Assembly (NCBI GenBank): GCA_030340625.1
Contig: JAOPHQ010005418.1
Span: 186,001-250,000 of the forward strand
DNA: 64,000 nucleotides
DNA from: Merluccius polli
Taxonomy: Eukaryota > Chordata > Actinopteri > Gadiformes > Merlucciidae
Direction: 5' to 3'
The notes beneath the pieces were generated by a model, which saw nothing but the letters and a program-made list of their open reading frames with translations, had not been told where the DNA came from and ran no database searches. Numbering within the stretch: the stretch's first letter is position 1; each line of letters starts with the position of its first letter. This document shows positions 43,908 to 54,332 of the stretch, piece by piece. The translations under genes and the position numbers were made by a program.

Positions 43908-44706
43908 TCAAAAAAGTGGTTTATGTAAATGGGCGATTATTGCATATCTAGGCCTACAATAGAATTTGATCAGAAAATGGTACCTGCATGGTTCGAGCAA
44001 TATCTCCAGTTTCTGAAGTTTCTCCAGCTCAGACTTTGTTGGCATGGTAACGTTGTTTTTTTTCTGGGCAAGAACATCTCTCAGTGCTTCCTGATTTCTT
44101 TGCACTCTTTTAATCATTTCTAGAGTGGAATTCCACCTTGTTGGAACATCCTGAACGAGTGCCTCAGCCTTAAGCCCATGCGCAACTTGCTGTGTCTTGA
44201 GTTCAGCAGTATTAGGTGGGCTGTGTTTGAAGTGGCCAACCACTTTGCGGACATTTAGCAAGTGCACCGTCAAATGCAATGTTCTGTAGAGACACTGACT
44301 GAGCGTTGAATGCTATGAGTCGTGCACGGCAGATGTTCGAATGGTAGCTGTTTCGAAGCTGCAATCATATTTCTAGCACTGTGTTCAGCATGCTCACTTT
44401 CTCTTCAATGTTCCACTGACCCCCCACATCCATAAAATGACTAGCGCATACATCAGCCATATGCCTCTCATCAGTTCTCATTACAGTCAATGCATGTGAA
44501 TTCAGCTTCCACTCCTGATCGATGTAATGAGCTGTTACTCCAAGATAGCTATGATTACCTAGTGATGTCCAATAGTCACCAGTGAGCGCGACAGAAATTG
44601 TATTTTCCAAATTTGTAGTAGTTTTGCCTTCTCCGTGTCATAACACTCGTCTATCCTGGACATGACTGTGGCCCTGGATGGCAACTCGTACGTTCGTACT
44701 CGTAAA
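43908..44706 (-). pseudogene. hAT transposase, catalytic-region pieces
   Basis: Two open minus-strand pieces, 44610-44365 and 44279-43908, plus coding remnants up to 44706. They carry a D-Y-W-T-S core start (TGDYWTSLGNHSYLGVTAHY) and the DVPTRWNSTLEMIKR segment typical of ZBED-type hAT transposases. A frame break lies at about 44280-44365. Bases 44434-44589 are the apparent source of the patch in the neighbouring gypsy RNase H (45303-45458). Confidence 0.85.
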
Positions 44707-44708
44707 GG

Positions 44709-44917
44709 GTAATAGAAAGATGTTATCTAGGGGTATTAATCAAAGAATGTTTGGATGCATGTCGGTCATATGTGAATGGTCAAGCGTGGATTGAGATGCG
44801 GTGTGTCGGAAAAAGTGTTAAACGCAAGCGAGAGAGAGAGAGAGGTAAAGGAGGGTGAGGGCCGTGTGGCCGTGTGGCCACCACGAGAACAGCAGGTGGG
44901 AGCAGAGGGGCGTCACA
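44709..44917 (-). repeat. Truncated 3' LTR of second gypsy element
   Basis: Related to 11199-11500, ending GGGGCGTCACA. It lacks about 95 bp around the TATA region and the whole terminal part equivalent to 6218-6299. A CTGGGGAATGAGG polypurine tract (44918-44930, minus strand) adjoins it. Confidence 0.78.
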
Positions 44918-44989
44918 CCTCATTCCCCAGAAAGGTTTCCACTCAGAAACCTAGGGAAACATCAAAACCAAAAAAAAAAACAAAAAAAT

Positions 44990-45701
44990 CAAAAAAAAAC
45001 CTCTGTGACCCCATTCCATCTCTGGGTCGCCCCAACACCCGGGCCCTTGGACACTGGGGAGACAACAAAAAAAACAGGTCACAGACAATAGACATGCTCG
45101 AGAAAGAGCATCTGCAATGACATTTTCAACACCCTTAATATGCTGAATGTGTAAGGGATAAGGCTGGAGTATTAAACTCCAGCGCATTATCCGCTGATTA
45201 GAGTTCCGCATCCGGTCTATGAAAACCAAGGGGTTATGGTTGGTGTGAACAATTATAGGACTTGGAGCAGAACTCAAATAAATTTCAAAAAACTGGACAG
45301 CCAAAATGACTAGCGCATACATCAGCCATATGCCTCTCATCAGTTCTCATTACAGTCAATGCATGTGAATTCAGCTTCCACTCCTGATCGATGTAATGAG
45401 CTGTTACTCCAAGATAGCTATGATTACCTAGTGATGTCCAATAGTCACCAATGAGCGCCAGTGCCTCCTTCTCGACTGTCGAGTAGGCCATCTGAGGGCG
45501 GCTAAATTTCTTTGAAAAATAACAAACAGGATGGTCTACCCCACTCGAGCCTGACTGCAAAAGGACAGCACCTGCCCCACAATCACTGGCGTCGACAGCT
45601 AATTGAAACGGTTCATCAAATCTTGGAGCAGCCAAAACCGGAGCACTACAGAGGAGAGCCTTAGCAGCCTCAAAAGCCTGTTGGGAAGACTCGGTCCACA
45701 A
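44990..45701 (-). pseudogene. RNase H domain with inserted hAT tract
   Basis: Ty3/gypsy RNase H remnant. The RT-RNase H connection and first acidic motif are LAVDASDCGAGAVLL, the second motif is YSTVEKEALALI, and the later part is IVHTNHNPLVFIDRM and ENVIADALSRA (Asp to Asn in the third motif: HTNHNP where TDHNP is usual). Between EALALI and AVQFFEIYL lies a 156-bp foreign tract (45303-45458) reading hAT transposase codons in the same strand. This makes RNase H inactive. Confidence 0.88.
45303..45458. repeat. 156-bp tract copied from hAT (44434-44589)
   Basis: By direct alignment, 155 of 156 positions are identical at a constant offset of 869 bp. The one mismatch is near the right end (G44582 versus A45451). 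The ends coincide with short words shared by both sequences (GCGCTCA on one side, CATTTT on the other, minus strand). Confidence 0.92.
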
Positions 45702-46128
45702 AAAAGGGACCTTCAGGGGACACTCAGGAGTTTAGTCAATGGTGTGGCTACTGTGGCAAAGTTCTGGCAGAACCCTCGATAGTATCCGACCATCCCGAGG
45801 AACCACCGCAACTCACGGCGACTACACGGGATGGGAAATTTGCAGATGGCTTCAACTTTTGCTCCCAGAGGTCGGACTTGACCCACCACCTTCCCGAGCC
45901 TTACCGACCCACCACCTTACCGAGATAGGTGACCGTTGCCTTGGCAAACTCACACTTCGCAAGGTTGACAGTCAGTTTGGCAGTTGAGAGACGCTGGAAA
46001 AACTCTCTGATCTGCTCTACATGTTGCCACCAGGTGGCGCTAAACACCACAACATCATCCAAATACACCTCACACCCCACCATGCCTGCCAGGACGTGGT
46101 TTATGAGGCGCTGAAAAGACACAATCAT
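45702..46128 (-). pseudogene. Reverse transcriptase, C-terminal half
   Basis: Remnant of RT with SFQRLINHVLAGMVGCEVYL followed by the YLDDVVVFS catalytic box, then AKCEFAKATVTYLGKVVG and thumb/connection sequence toward 45702 in shifted frames. The fingers/palm N-terminal half is deleted: the integrase-RT linker (46129-46200) runs straight into FQRL. Confidence 0.82.
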
Positions 46129-46280
46129 AGTTCCTGTTCTTCACTGGAGACGACACAGGCAAAGATCTTCTAACACAAGGTGGACATACTGGAGGAGTCA
46201 CTAAGCCTACAGGTTTTGAAGAGATATAACGCTTTAAAAGGTTCACGTGACAAACCTGTGACTTCTTTCTCCGGTCCGGT
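46129..46280 (-). pseudogene. Integrase C-terminus and linker
   Basis: The minus strand reads TPDRRKKSQVCHVNLLKRYI near 46275-46215, the standard end of this gypsy integrase group, then a Pro-rich linker (PVGLVTPPVCPPC). The LINE inserted immediately upstream, and the frame continues into 49497 across one copy of its target duplication. Confidence 0.82.
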
Positions 46281-46582
46281 GTGCTAAGAAGAAGAAGAAG
46301 AATTCTTTATTGTCATTGTGTGTTGTTTTGCACACAACAAAATTTCTGCCGACGGCTCCAGCTTAGATTACACAGTAAAAACAACAAGATATAAAAAATA
46401 TACATAATAAAATAAAATAAAATACTGTGTGCAAATATTATGCACATGCATATATATTCACTTTCACTCATTCACACACGCAAATACAGTTCCAAGTGCA
46501 AAAGCAGCATGTTTGCAGTGGGAGACATATTAAAGTATATAAGGTGCATAGCACAGACCACATCCTTTGTGGTTGTGGGTTC

Positions 46583-48137
46583 TCAGTGTGGTTGGGGGAG
46601 GTAATGAGTTTGTAGTGGGGGGGTAATCTCTTTCACAGCTCCGGGGAAGAAGCTGTTCTTTAATCTGTTTGTTTTGGTCTTTAGATATCTGTACCTCTTC
46701 CTAGATGGCAGAGGTACAAACAGTCCGTAGCCCGGTTGGGTGGGGTCAGATGCAATACACCTGGCCTTCTTCTGGAGGCGGCTGGTGTATAGTCCAGATT
46801 TGGAAGTGGACTCCCCACTATTCTGAGCCGTTTTCACCACCCTGGCCAGATCCTTTCTGTCCTTTGCCGTGCAGCTGCCGTACCACACTGTCACGCTGAG
46901 ACAGAGGATGCTCTCTATTGTGGACCTGTAAAAGTTCACGAGCAGGCGAGAGAAGAGTCCAGCCCTTTTGAGTTTCCTGAGGAAAAAAAGTCTTTGTTGG
47001 GCCTTCTTCACCAGATGTGAGGTGTTCAGAGACCAGGTCAGGTCAGAGGAGATGTGGATGCCCAGGAATTTGATGTTGGTGACACGGTCCACTTCCTCCC
47101 CGTGTATGAGGAGAGGAGCACGTTCCGTAGATTACTTCCTGTAATCTACAATGACCTCCTTGGTCTTGCTGTTGTTGAGCAGCAGATTGTTCTCTGAACA
47201 CCATCCTGTCAGGTGCTGGATCTCCTCTCTGTAGTGAGTCTCATCGTTGTCCGAGATGAGACCCACCACGGTGGTGTCGTCCGCGAACTTCACGACCATG
47301 TTTGTTGGGTGGGTGGCAAAACAGTCGTGGGTAAAGAGAGTGTAGAGGGCTGGACTGAGCACACAACCCTGCGGCGTGCCTGTGTTCAGGATCAGAGAGG
47401 ATGATGTGCGATCCCCTATTCTCACCACCTGAGACCTGTTGGTTAGAAAGTCTCCTATCCAATAACAGTGATGTGGGCAGCCCCAGGTTGTGCAGCTTCA
47501 ATGTCAGCTTGACCGGGATAACAGTGTTAAACGCTGAGCTGAAGTCAACGAATAGCATCCTGACATGGGTGTTTGGATGCTCCAGGTGGGTCAGTGCACC
47601 ATGATGTGCTATGGAGACTGCGTCCTCTGTGGAACGGTTCCCCCTGTAGGCAAACTGATGAGAGTCCAGGCCTGCAGGGATGACGTCCTTGATGTACTTA
47701 AGGACGAACCTCTCAAAGCACTTCATGATGACTGGGGTGAGGGCGACTGGGTGATAGTCATTTAGGCAAGTAACAGCAGACTTTTTGGGCACAGGTACAA
47801 CTATGGAGGATTTGAGGCAGAGAGGGACTGAAGCAAGCAGCAGGGAGCGGTTGAATATGTCCAGAAACACCCCCGCCAGCTGCTCGGCACATGTTTTCAA
47901 AGTCCGGCCTGACAACCAGTCAGGTCCTGCAGCATTATTAATATTGATCCTCCTAAGGGAGGGGCTCACCTGGTGCAGCTGCAGGATGAGATGCTGATGC
48001 TGCTCCTCCAGCCGGGGAAGATGTACAGTTTCTCCACTGCACAATGTTTCAAAGTGAGAGAAAAAACTGTTCAGGATGTCAGGCAGGGTGGGGTCATGGC
48101 TGACCTCCTGTCTGTGATGGACCTGATCCCTCTCCAC
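46583..48137 (-). pseudogene. LINE reverse transcriptase, broken frames
   Basis: Minus-strand RT of the Rex1/L2-like LINE. It contains the NDYHPVALTPVIMKCFERFV strand, MLFVDFSSAFNTV, then after a frameshift near 47430-47480 NTGTPQGCVLSPALYTLFTH and the catalytic FADDTTVVGLISDND. VDYRK is followed by an in-frame stop (47132-47134), and the same frame resumes with VDRVTNIKFLGIHISSDLTW and the C-terminal FYRSTIESILCLSVTVWYGS. One frameshift and one stop are therefore visible in RT. Confidence 0.88.
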
Positions 48138-49483
48138 ATGTCCCGTGGGTTGTCATGCCGGAAGTGATCCTCAATCCGCTGTTTGTGCCGGTGCTTAGCC
48201 AGCTGGATGCCCTTTTTAAGATCCCTCCGGGCTGTGCTGTACGCCAGTCTGTCACCTGACCTGAAGGCGGTGTCCCGGTGCCTGAGCAGAGACCGCACCG
48301 TACTGTCCATCCACGGTTTCTGGTTTGGAAAAACCCTGATGGTCTTTGTGGGACGAACAGCATCAGTACAGAACTGCACATAATCCAGGACAGATGACGT
48401 GTACGCCTCCAGGTTTGAATCCTCCTTGAACACCTCCCAGTTGGTGTTTTCAAAACAGTCCTGTAGGGTGGATAATGCCTCCTCTGACCATACCTGAACT
48501 GTTCTGGTGGTGGGTTTGGTTCTGCAGATCACTGGTGTGTAAGCAGGGAGCAGCTCCACAGAAATGTGGTCTGACATGCCCAGATGAGGAGCTGCTACAG
48601 CTCTGTAAGCTCCTGGTATGTTGCAGTAGTCTTGGTCCAGTATGTTGTTTTCCCTGGTTGGAAAGTTGATTTGTTTCTTAAATTTAGGAAACACTGTCTT
48701 AAGTTCCACGTGATTGAAGTCCCCAGCCACAATCACAGCCGCCTCCGGGTGAGCATTCATCTGCCTGCTGACCAGGCAGTACAGATACTCCAAAGCTAAC
48801 TTAGTATCAGCCCATGGTGGAATATAAACAGCCACGATTATGATGGCACAGAACTCTCTGACCAGTTTAAATGGCCTGCATTTCACAGCCAGATACTCCA
48901 GATCAGGAGAGCAGTGTGTTTTTATTATATTTGTGTCCATACACCAGGAGTTATGTACATACAGCGCCAAACCTCCGCCCCTCCGTTTAGCCGAGGCTGC
49001 CGTTCGGTCCGCCCGGTACACTGAGCGGTCTGCTAGCTCCACCTCCGTGTCTGGGACATTCTCATCCAGCCAGGTCTCCTTGACAATTGCCACACAGCTG
49101 TCCCTTTTTCCGGAAACGACCTGCAGTCTTATCTCGTCCATCTTGTTGGTAAGAGACCTGGCATTTGTGAGAAATAGACTGGGAAGAGCCGGCTTGTGTG
49201 GGTTAGCTTGTAGCCTCTGACGTAGGCTGCTACGTTTACCTCTCCTTTGTTTATGGCGTCTCCACCAAGTGGGGATGGTGGGGGTCAGAGTCGTGCATTG
49301 TATCTCCGGGGGAATAAAGTCCAGTTTCGGGGGTGGGTGAAGTCCAAATTGTGTGCCAATGCTCAATAATTCAGCAGCGCTGTACTGAACCAGAGCCTCC
49401 AGGAGTAAAACACATAGAGAAAAGCTATATACAAAAAGGAGCAGCTGAGAGCATCGGGCGGCCGCGTATACACGCGCCGCCAT
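48071..49483 (-). pseudogene. LINE AP-endonuclease ORF part
   Basis: A 470-codon open frame from the ATG at 49483. The hydrophobic N-terminus is followed by TWWRRHKQRRGKR. The apurinic-type endonuclease then runs from about residue 105: LFLTNARSLTNKMDEIRL, a CVAIVKETWLD motif (catalytic Glu), GGGLALYVHNSW, VIVAGDFNHVEL (Asp/Asn site) and PHLGMSDHISVEL (SDH motif). Key catalytic residues are intact. The frame ends at 48071 where the RT frame starts with overlap, so a frameshift separates the two halves. Confidence 0.88.
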
Positions 49484-49496
49484 GGATCAGTGCTAA

Positions 49497-50362
49497 TCAT
49501 ATAGTTGTGATCAGACAGTATGAGGTCCTGAAAATCGGGCCTGAAATTGACTATTTAGGATGGGCAGCATGGCTAACACCTGTTCTCCTTTTTCAAAACA
49601 CCGTGCTGTATCTTTACGGTCGAAGAGGCGCTGCATTTTACACTGTGATCTTGCTAGCACATTCTTGATAGAGGCGGAACCTAAATCCACTGCATGTTGC
49701 TGGCTGCGTAGTACTCCACTCATCAGCCAGCACAGCAGTAGGCCCTCGAACAGCATGACCAAACACTAGCTCATTGGGACTAAACCCAAAACTCTCTTGC
49801 GCAACTTCACGGATAGCCAACAGCAGCCAAGGGAGACCCTCTTCCCAGTCACTAGAAAGCTCAACACAAAAAGATCTTAGCAAAGACTTTAGAATCTGGT
49901 GAAACCTTTCAAGAGCCCCCTGACTCTGCGGGTGATACGCACTAGAGATGTTATGTCTAGCTTTAAGCTGACGCAATGCTTTAGCAAACTGCTTGGACAT
50001 AAAATTTGAACCTTGATCTGACTGTATGACAAGTGGAATGCCAAAAGTAGACATGAAGGTTGTTAGAGTCCGAAGAACAGACCGAGACGTGAGGGGCCCA
50101 CACAATCAACGATTAGATGTTCAAACGGTGCAGAAACAGCAGAAATAGGCTGTAAGGGGGCCACAGGTATCTTTTGATTGGGTTTGCCAGTCATTTGGCA
50201 GGTATGACAGTCTTTGATGTATTTTGAGACATCTCGCCTCAACCCAGGCCAAAAGAACCTGCGGGCCACCCTGTCATAGGTCTTGCGAACGCTGGTATGT
50301 CCTGCCACTCCGTCATGGGAGAGCGCTAGCACCGCTTTTTTAAACTTGAGAGGCACTACCAC
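49497..50362 (-). pseudogene. Integrase of second gypsy element
   Basis: Zinc-binding HHCC region: HDGVAGHTSVRKTY...CHTCQMTGKPNQ (50330-50190). The first catalytic Asp is in LIVDCVGP (about 50110). About 30 codons are then missing, with a frame change. The second Asp lies in IQSDQGSNFMSKQF and the catalytic Glu in SQGALERFHQILKSLL, with D-x35-E spacing. The frame runs on through FGFSPNELVFGHAVRGP and FQARFSGPHTV to the LINE insertion at 49496. Confidence 0.86.
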
Positions 50363-51446
50363 CTGAACAACTGTAAAACTGTCCTTCCTTTATATAGTAA
50401 TGGGAAGTCTCCCCATCCCCATCTTCTTCATGCACCACCAGAGCAAACAATCTCTGAAGGTCTCCATCTGCTTTTTGTTCAGCGATGAGATCCCCACGTG
50501 AGACTTGGAACAGACTAGCTAGTAATTCTGAATCCACAGCGGACTCCAAATGGTCAACAGATTGGTCGTGAACACATCTTTCATGACTGGACACTGATGG
50601 ATCAGACTCAGACTGGCTGTCAACTGGAGGAATGGCGGTTGTTGTTTCCTCAACAGCCTGACTGACCACCTGTGGAGTACTGTTTAAGCATTCCTGCACC
50701 TCAGCTTCCCGTATCTTCTTAGCTCTAGCCCTTGTTACAGCACAGACAGGAAAAACATGAGGGAATTTCTTTGCACATTCATCTGGAACATCAGGTGTCA
50801 GAGGAGCACTGATTACAACAGGTAGCGGTGATGTTACCTGAGAAGTTTCCCAAACAGTACCTCCAGCTAGGTCATTGCCAAGGACCAACTCAATGTCTGG
50901 CACAGGCAGCGAAGGGCGTACCCCAACCACGACATTACCACTGACTAAACCAGAGGAAAGCTTGATTCGATGTAAAGGTACTTCTATAAAGCCCATCTCA
51001 ATGCCCCTAACCAGTACCTGAGTCCCAGTGTTGGTCTTATCAGAGAGAGGCACTACTCCCTCCAACAGAAAAGAGGCACCCTGCTTTTACCTGGTAGCGA
51101 CACAAATCCCAAAGTGATAAATGGAGAGTAATCTGAGTTTTCACTACAATGAGCCACCTCAGGAGAACAAACCTTCTCAGCCCAAGAGTAACAGTGAGCA
51201 TTATTAAGGGATTGCACGGTCATACCAGGCTTACCCTTACTCCACTTCTTTTCTGGACACTCAGAGCTCTTGTGTCCTGGTTTTTTACAACGGTAACACA
51301 CAAAATCAGCTTTTTCTACAGTCAATGGACTAGGGCTGGTGTGTGAAGACACAGGGTTAGCCTCTGCCCCAACAGGCTTTGACTTACCCTGAAAATAAAA
51401 CCTACCCTGCTTAAAACGGTCACCAGGACGGCTGGACAACATACAG
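50340..51446 (-). pseudogene. Gag zinc knuckle and protease-spacer region
   Basis: Minus-strand frames show a CCHC knuckle CYRCKKPGHKSSECP (about 51300) and then a protease-type region (VPLHRIKLSSGLVSGNVVVG, PDIELVLGNDLAGG) and an acidic spacer with CAVTRARAKK. The active-site DSG/DTG is not seen, because a frame break falls at 51053-51065. The gag N-terminus and 5' LTR are absent: unrelated TTACCTGG-rich DNA begins at about 51450. Confidence 0.78.
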
Positions 51447-51597
51447 TATATGTGACTTTGTTAGGGTGATAATAACTTATATATTTACCTGGTACTTACC
51501 AGGTATTTACTCAGAAATGATCGCATATTTACCTGGTAACTACCACTTATTTACCTGGTAGTTACCTGATATTTACCTGGTAAATACCAACAAGTTA

Positions 51598-52120
51598 TAG
51601 CCTGGCAAGCCAGACCCACATCAGAAAGATGTAAGGTCTGGCTCAGCTCCATTGGCAGTGTGGGCGGGATAAACGGTTGTCTTTCAAGTTCCCTCTGCAC
51701 GCAATAGGATAGCGCTACAACCAATCAGAGCAACGAAGAAGGTGACGTAGTCAGAGCGACGGCTCTGACTACGTAATTAATCAAAACTCAGAATACATAT
51801 TTCTTTTCGAGGAAAGACTTCAGTGCCGTTCTTTGTTCTTTTCTCAAATAAAATGTTAACTTCAAGTCTTGAAGAGTCGCGGCCAAAGCCGAGTGGAAAG
51901 ACAGCCGTTCGCCAGCAGCAGCAGCCATTGTTTACCTCTAACACGGAACCGTCGCAACTCTGTCGTCATGGTAGCCCAGCTTTCGACTCCGCCCCTCACG
52001 CTGTGATTGGTCTGACATACTTGGTGTTTCCAGCACCAAAAAGCCGACGGAGCCGTGCTAGACCTACCTAGCTGCCAAATAAATTTGCTGCCGCTAGGGG
52101 GTGTCTAGAGTTCTAGGCTA
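51598..52120. mobile_element. MITE with 9-bp TSD, same group as 42237-42620
   Basis: 523 bp with ends TAGCCTGG and CTAGGCTA, flanked by perfect AACAAGTTA duplications (51589-51597 and 52121-52129). Near-identical in sequence to the intron copy 31520-32043. The non-coding interior contains GAGTCGCGGCCAAAGCCGAG. Confidence 0.92.
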
Positions 52121-52440
52121 AACAAGTTACCCAGTATTTACTAGATATATACTGACAACTACCAGGTATTTATCCAGGAATTATAGATTATGTATTACCA
52201 ATCAACCTGTGTAGTGACAGTGAGGGTAGTAATGACTCTGATATTTACCTGGTAATTACCCAGTATTTACTTGATAACTTGCAACTATTTACTAAGTAAT
52301 TACTTTCTAATTACCCAGTAGTTACAATTTACCCAATAACCCCCATGTATGTATGCAGATATTAACTGGTATTTACCCAGTAATTACAAATGTGTACCAC
52401 GTACATTCCAAAACATTATCCGGTAAAACCCTGTGAATTA

Positions 52441-52905
52441 CCCTGTAAGGAAGGTGGAACTGTACTGTAAAAGGAAGCGTGGTTTGTTTCAATGATATTA
52501 CCATATACTTTCCTGGTAACTGTAGATTATAATCCTCTACCACCCATTAGGGTGTGTAGTTTTGAACATGGTATCTGGCAAAAACTCCCATATCTCCCTG
52601 ATAATTATCGGGGTGATATCGGAGTTTTACAGAGTAGTTACCCTGTAAGAAAGGTGGAACTGTACTGTAAAAGGAAGCGTGGTTTGTTTCAATGATATTA
52701 CCATATACTTTCCTGGTAATTGTAGATTAGAATCCTCTACCACCCATTAGGGTGTGTAGTTTTGAACATGGTATCTGGCAAAAACTCCCATATATCCCTG
52801 ATAATTATCGGGGTGATATCGGAGTTTTACAGAGTAGTTACCCTGTGAGAAAGGCGGAACTGTACTGTAAAAGGAAGCGTGGTTTGTTTCAATGATATTA
52901 CTGTA
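52441..52905. repeat. 200-bp tandem repeat, about 2.3 copies
   Basis: AAGGTGGAACTGTACTGTAA starts at 52451 and 52651, with AAGGCGGAAC at 52851, a 200-bp period. Copies differ at few positions. A 67-codon frame in it is an artefact. Confidence 0.9.
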
Positions 52906-53494
52906 GCTCCCAAGTAGTACACACGAGGCCAGAGGTCTTTGTTAGAAAACAAGGTTTATTTCCCAGGTCGAACCAACCCATGAGAACTGGGTTTAAAGAG
53001 AAAAATAATTCAAATAAATGCAATTGACAATATGCAAATGTACGTTTTTTCAGCAGCACAACAGGTGTTACATTTACACCAAAAACCACTACACACACCT
53101 CACATACAGTCCGCAACTCAATATTAACTTGTAAATTTACAAACTTAACTTACATATACATATTCACCACTTTACATCGTATGCAAATCACCATCACACA
53201 CCAACCATGCAATGGAATGCAACACAATACAATCGTTCACGTTCTTCATAGACATAAATACAAGATAAACATGCCTCGTCTACTGCTAACTACTTAAGGA
53301 GGGAATTTTCTTGTATGCTTCTTCCTTATCCTTTATAGTTGTTCTACTTTAAGTGCCTTTAGGTTTTAACTTTAACTCATAGCTTATAGAATGTGCTGCT
53401 TCTTTCGCGCTGTTTGTCTAGGTACGTTGCTAAAAGGTGTGGTGTAGGAAACATATGCCGGCGGCAATTAGTTCCGCCCCAATGCCATTCTAAA
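52906..53494. other. Possible LTR-like insert between satellite blocks
   Basis: Differs in composition from both flanks. AACAAGGTTTATTTCCC near 52953 reads on the minus strand as an AATAAA-type signal. A segment at 53340-53370 is inverted at 53700-53735. Borders not resolved. Confidence 0.35.
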
Positions 53495-53693
53495 CAGTAG
53501 GAACAAAAAAAACGGGAGGTTAACAAATTAAACAAACTATACCAGGAAAGTATATGGTAACCATATACTTTCCTGGTAATTGTAGATTATAAATTATAAT
53601 CTAGAATTACCAGGAAAGTATATGGTAATTGTAACTGCCACACATTGGCAGTTTGTTTAATTTGTTAACCTCCCGTTTTTTTTGTTCCTACTG
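53495..53693. repeat. Nested palindrome (fold-back) in the satellite region
   Basis: A 43-bp left arm beginning CAGTAGGAACAAAAAAAACG is matched exactly in inverse by the right arm ending at 53693. Between them are smaller inverted pairs of CCAGGAAAGTATATGGTAA around AATTATAATCTAGAATTA. Confidence 0.88.
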
Positions 53694-53950
53694 TTAGTTA
53701 AGTTAAAACCTAAAGGCACTTAAAGTAGAACTTTAAGACGTTAAGATATTAGATATCTAGTAAATATCAGGTAACTTGTTGGTATTTACCAGATAAATAT
53801 GTAATGTAAATACTGGGTAATTACCTGGTAAGTACTTGGTAATTACAAGGTAATTACATTTAATTACCTGGTTATTACTTAGTAAATACATCTTATTACC
53901 AGGTAATTAGCTGGTAATTACCAGACTGTAAAAGGAAGGGTTACCAACAA

Positions 53951-54330
53951 ATCCAATTCATCAACGGAAAAAGTAAGGCAAGAAAAAGATGACCCGGGTC
54001 GTATCAAAAACTGCATGAAAAATAGATCGCTCTTACCGACATTGTCGAGTCGAACAAAAAAGAGCTGATCATCTGAGTTCGCTTCTTCAGCTTGGTTATT
54101 TAGTGGTTTTGTGGCTATTTCCACTATTAGCCTTTATGTTAGTGCACTTTCGGCGTTTGTTTTAGGTCTCTCGTAGTCTCCCTCCAGCCATTACGCCTTA
54201 CCGGCTTTTTACTTCCTTGTTTTTTTAAAACCTCCCCAAACAACACATCCCGTCAGCCGACAGGCACGTCAATCAGCTGATTTTGAGAACACAGCTGATT
54301 GACCGTAAGAACACAAAAGCAATATCAAAA
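53951..54330. other. Non-coding stretch
   Basis: No gene was recognised. An inverted pair AATCAGCTGATTTTGAGAAC...CAGCTGATTGAC lies at 54270-54302. Confidence 0.35.
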
Positions 54331-54332
54331 TA

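Larger units (their letters stand above)
40925..44706 (-). mobile_element. Decayed hAT with three nested elements
   Basis: The 3' terminus (TAGGGCTGTCAAGCG) lies at 40925. Reading the minus strand from 44706 leftwards gives successive hAT transposase parts: LPSRATVMSRIDECYD (about 44690-44645), TGDYWTSLGNHSYLGVTAHY (44580-44520), VQDVPTRWNSTLEMIKRVQR (44155-44095), a piece at 43089-42775, and the C-terminal dimerisation region with PLEWWCKHACVYNKLACLAK and SVPCERLFSLSG (about 42240-42125). It is interrupted by elements at 43383-43843, 42237-42620 and 41041-42112. The 5' terminus is lost at the junction with the gypsy LTR. Confidence 0.85.
46288..49489 (-). mobile_element. Rex1/L2-like LINE with 7-bp TSD
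   Basis: About 3.2 kb in minus orientation. It is flanked by GTGCTAA at 46281-46287 and 49490-49496. The 5' end lies 6 bp before an ATG at 49483. The 3' end reads ACAATGACAATAAAGAATTC plus a (TTC)n tail. It encodes an AP-type endonuclease and RT in broken frames. It inserted in the integrase gene of the gypsy element and is itself inactive. Confidence 0.88.
44709..51446 (-). mobile_element. Second Gmr1-like Ty3/gypsy element, decayed and split
   Basis: On the minus strand: gag CCHC knuckle and protease region (51446-50363), integrase (50362-49497), a LINE insertion, integrase C-terminus (46280-46129), partial RT (46128-45702), RNase H (45701-44990), polypurine tract and truncated 3' LTR. Integrase again precedes RT, so this is independently Gmr1-like. 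There is no 5' LTR, and the left border abuts a decayed hAT. Multiple frameshifts and deletions make it non-functional. Confidence 0.87.
51447..53950. repeat. Satellite-like DNA rich in TTACCTGGTAA motif
   Basis: TTACCTGGTA(A/G) and its complement TTACCAGGTAA occur dozens of times at irregular spacing, mainly at 51475-51595, 52135-52400 and 53740-53930. The region is interrupted by the MITE at 51598-52120, a 200-bp tandem repeat and a fold-back block. No coding capacity. Confidence 0.75.

Noticed and set aside
47401..49220. + strand frames of 60-126 codons over the LINE
   Set aside because: Antisense shadows of the endonuclease and RT.
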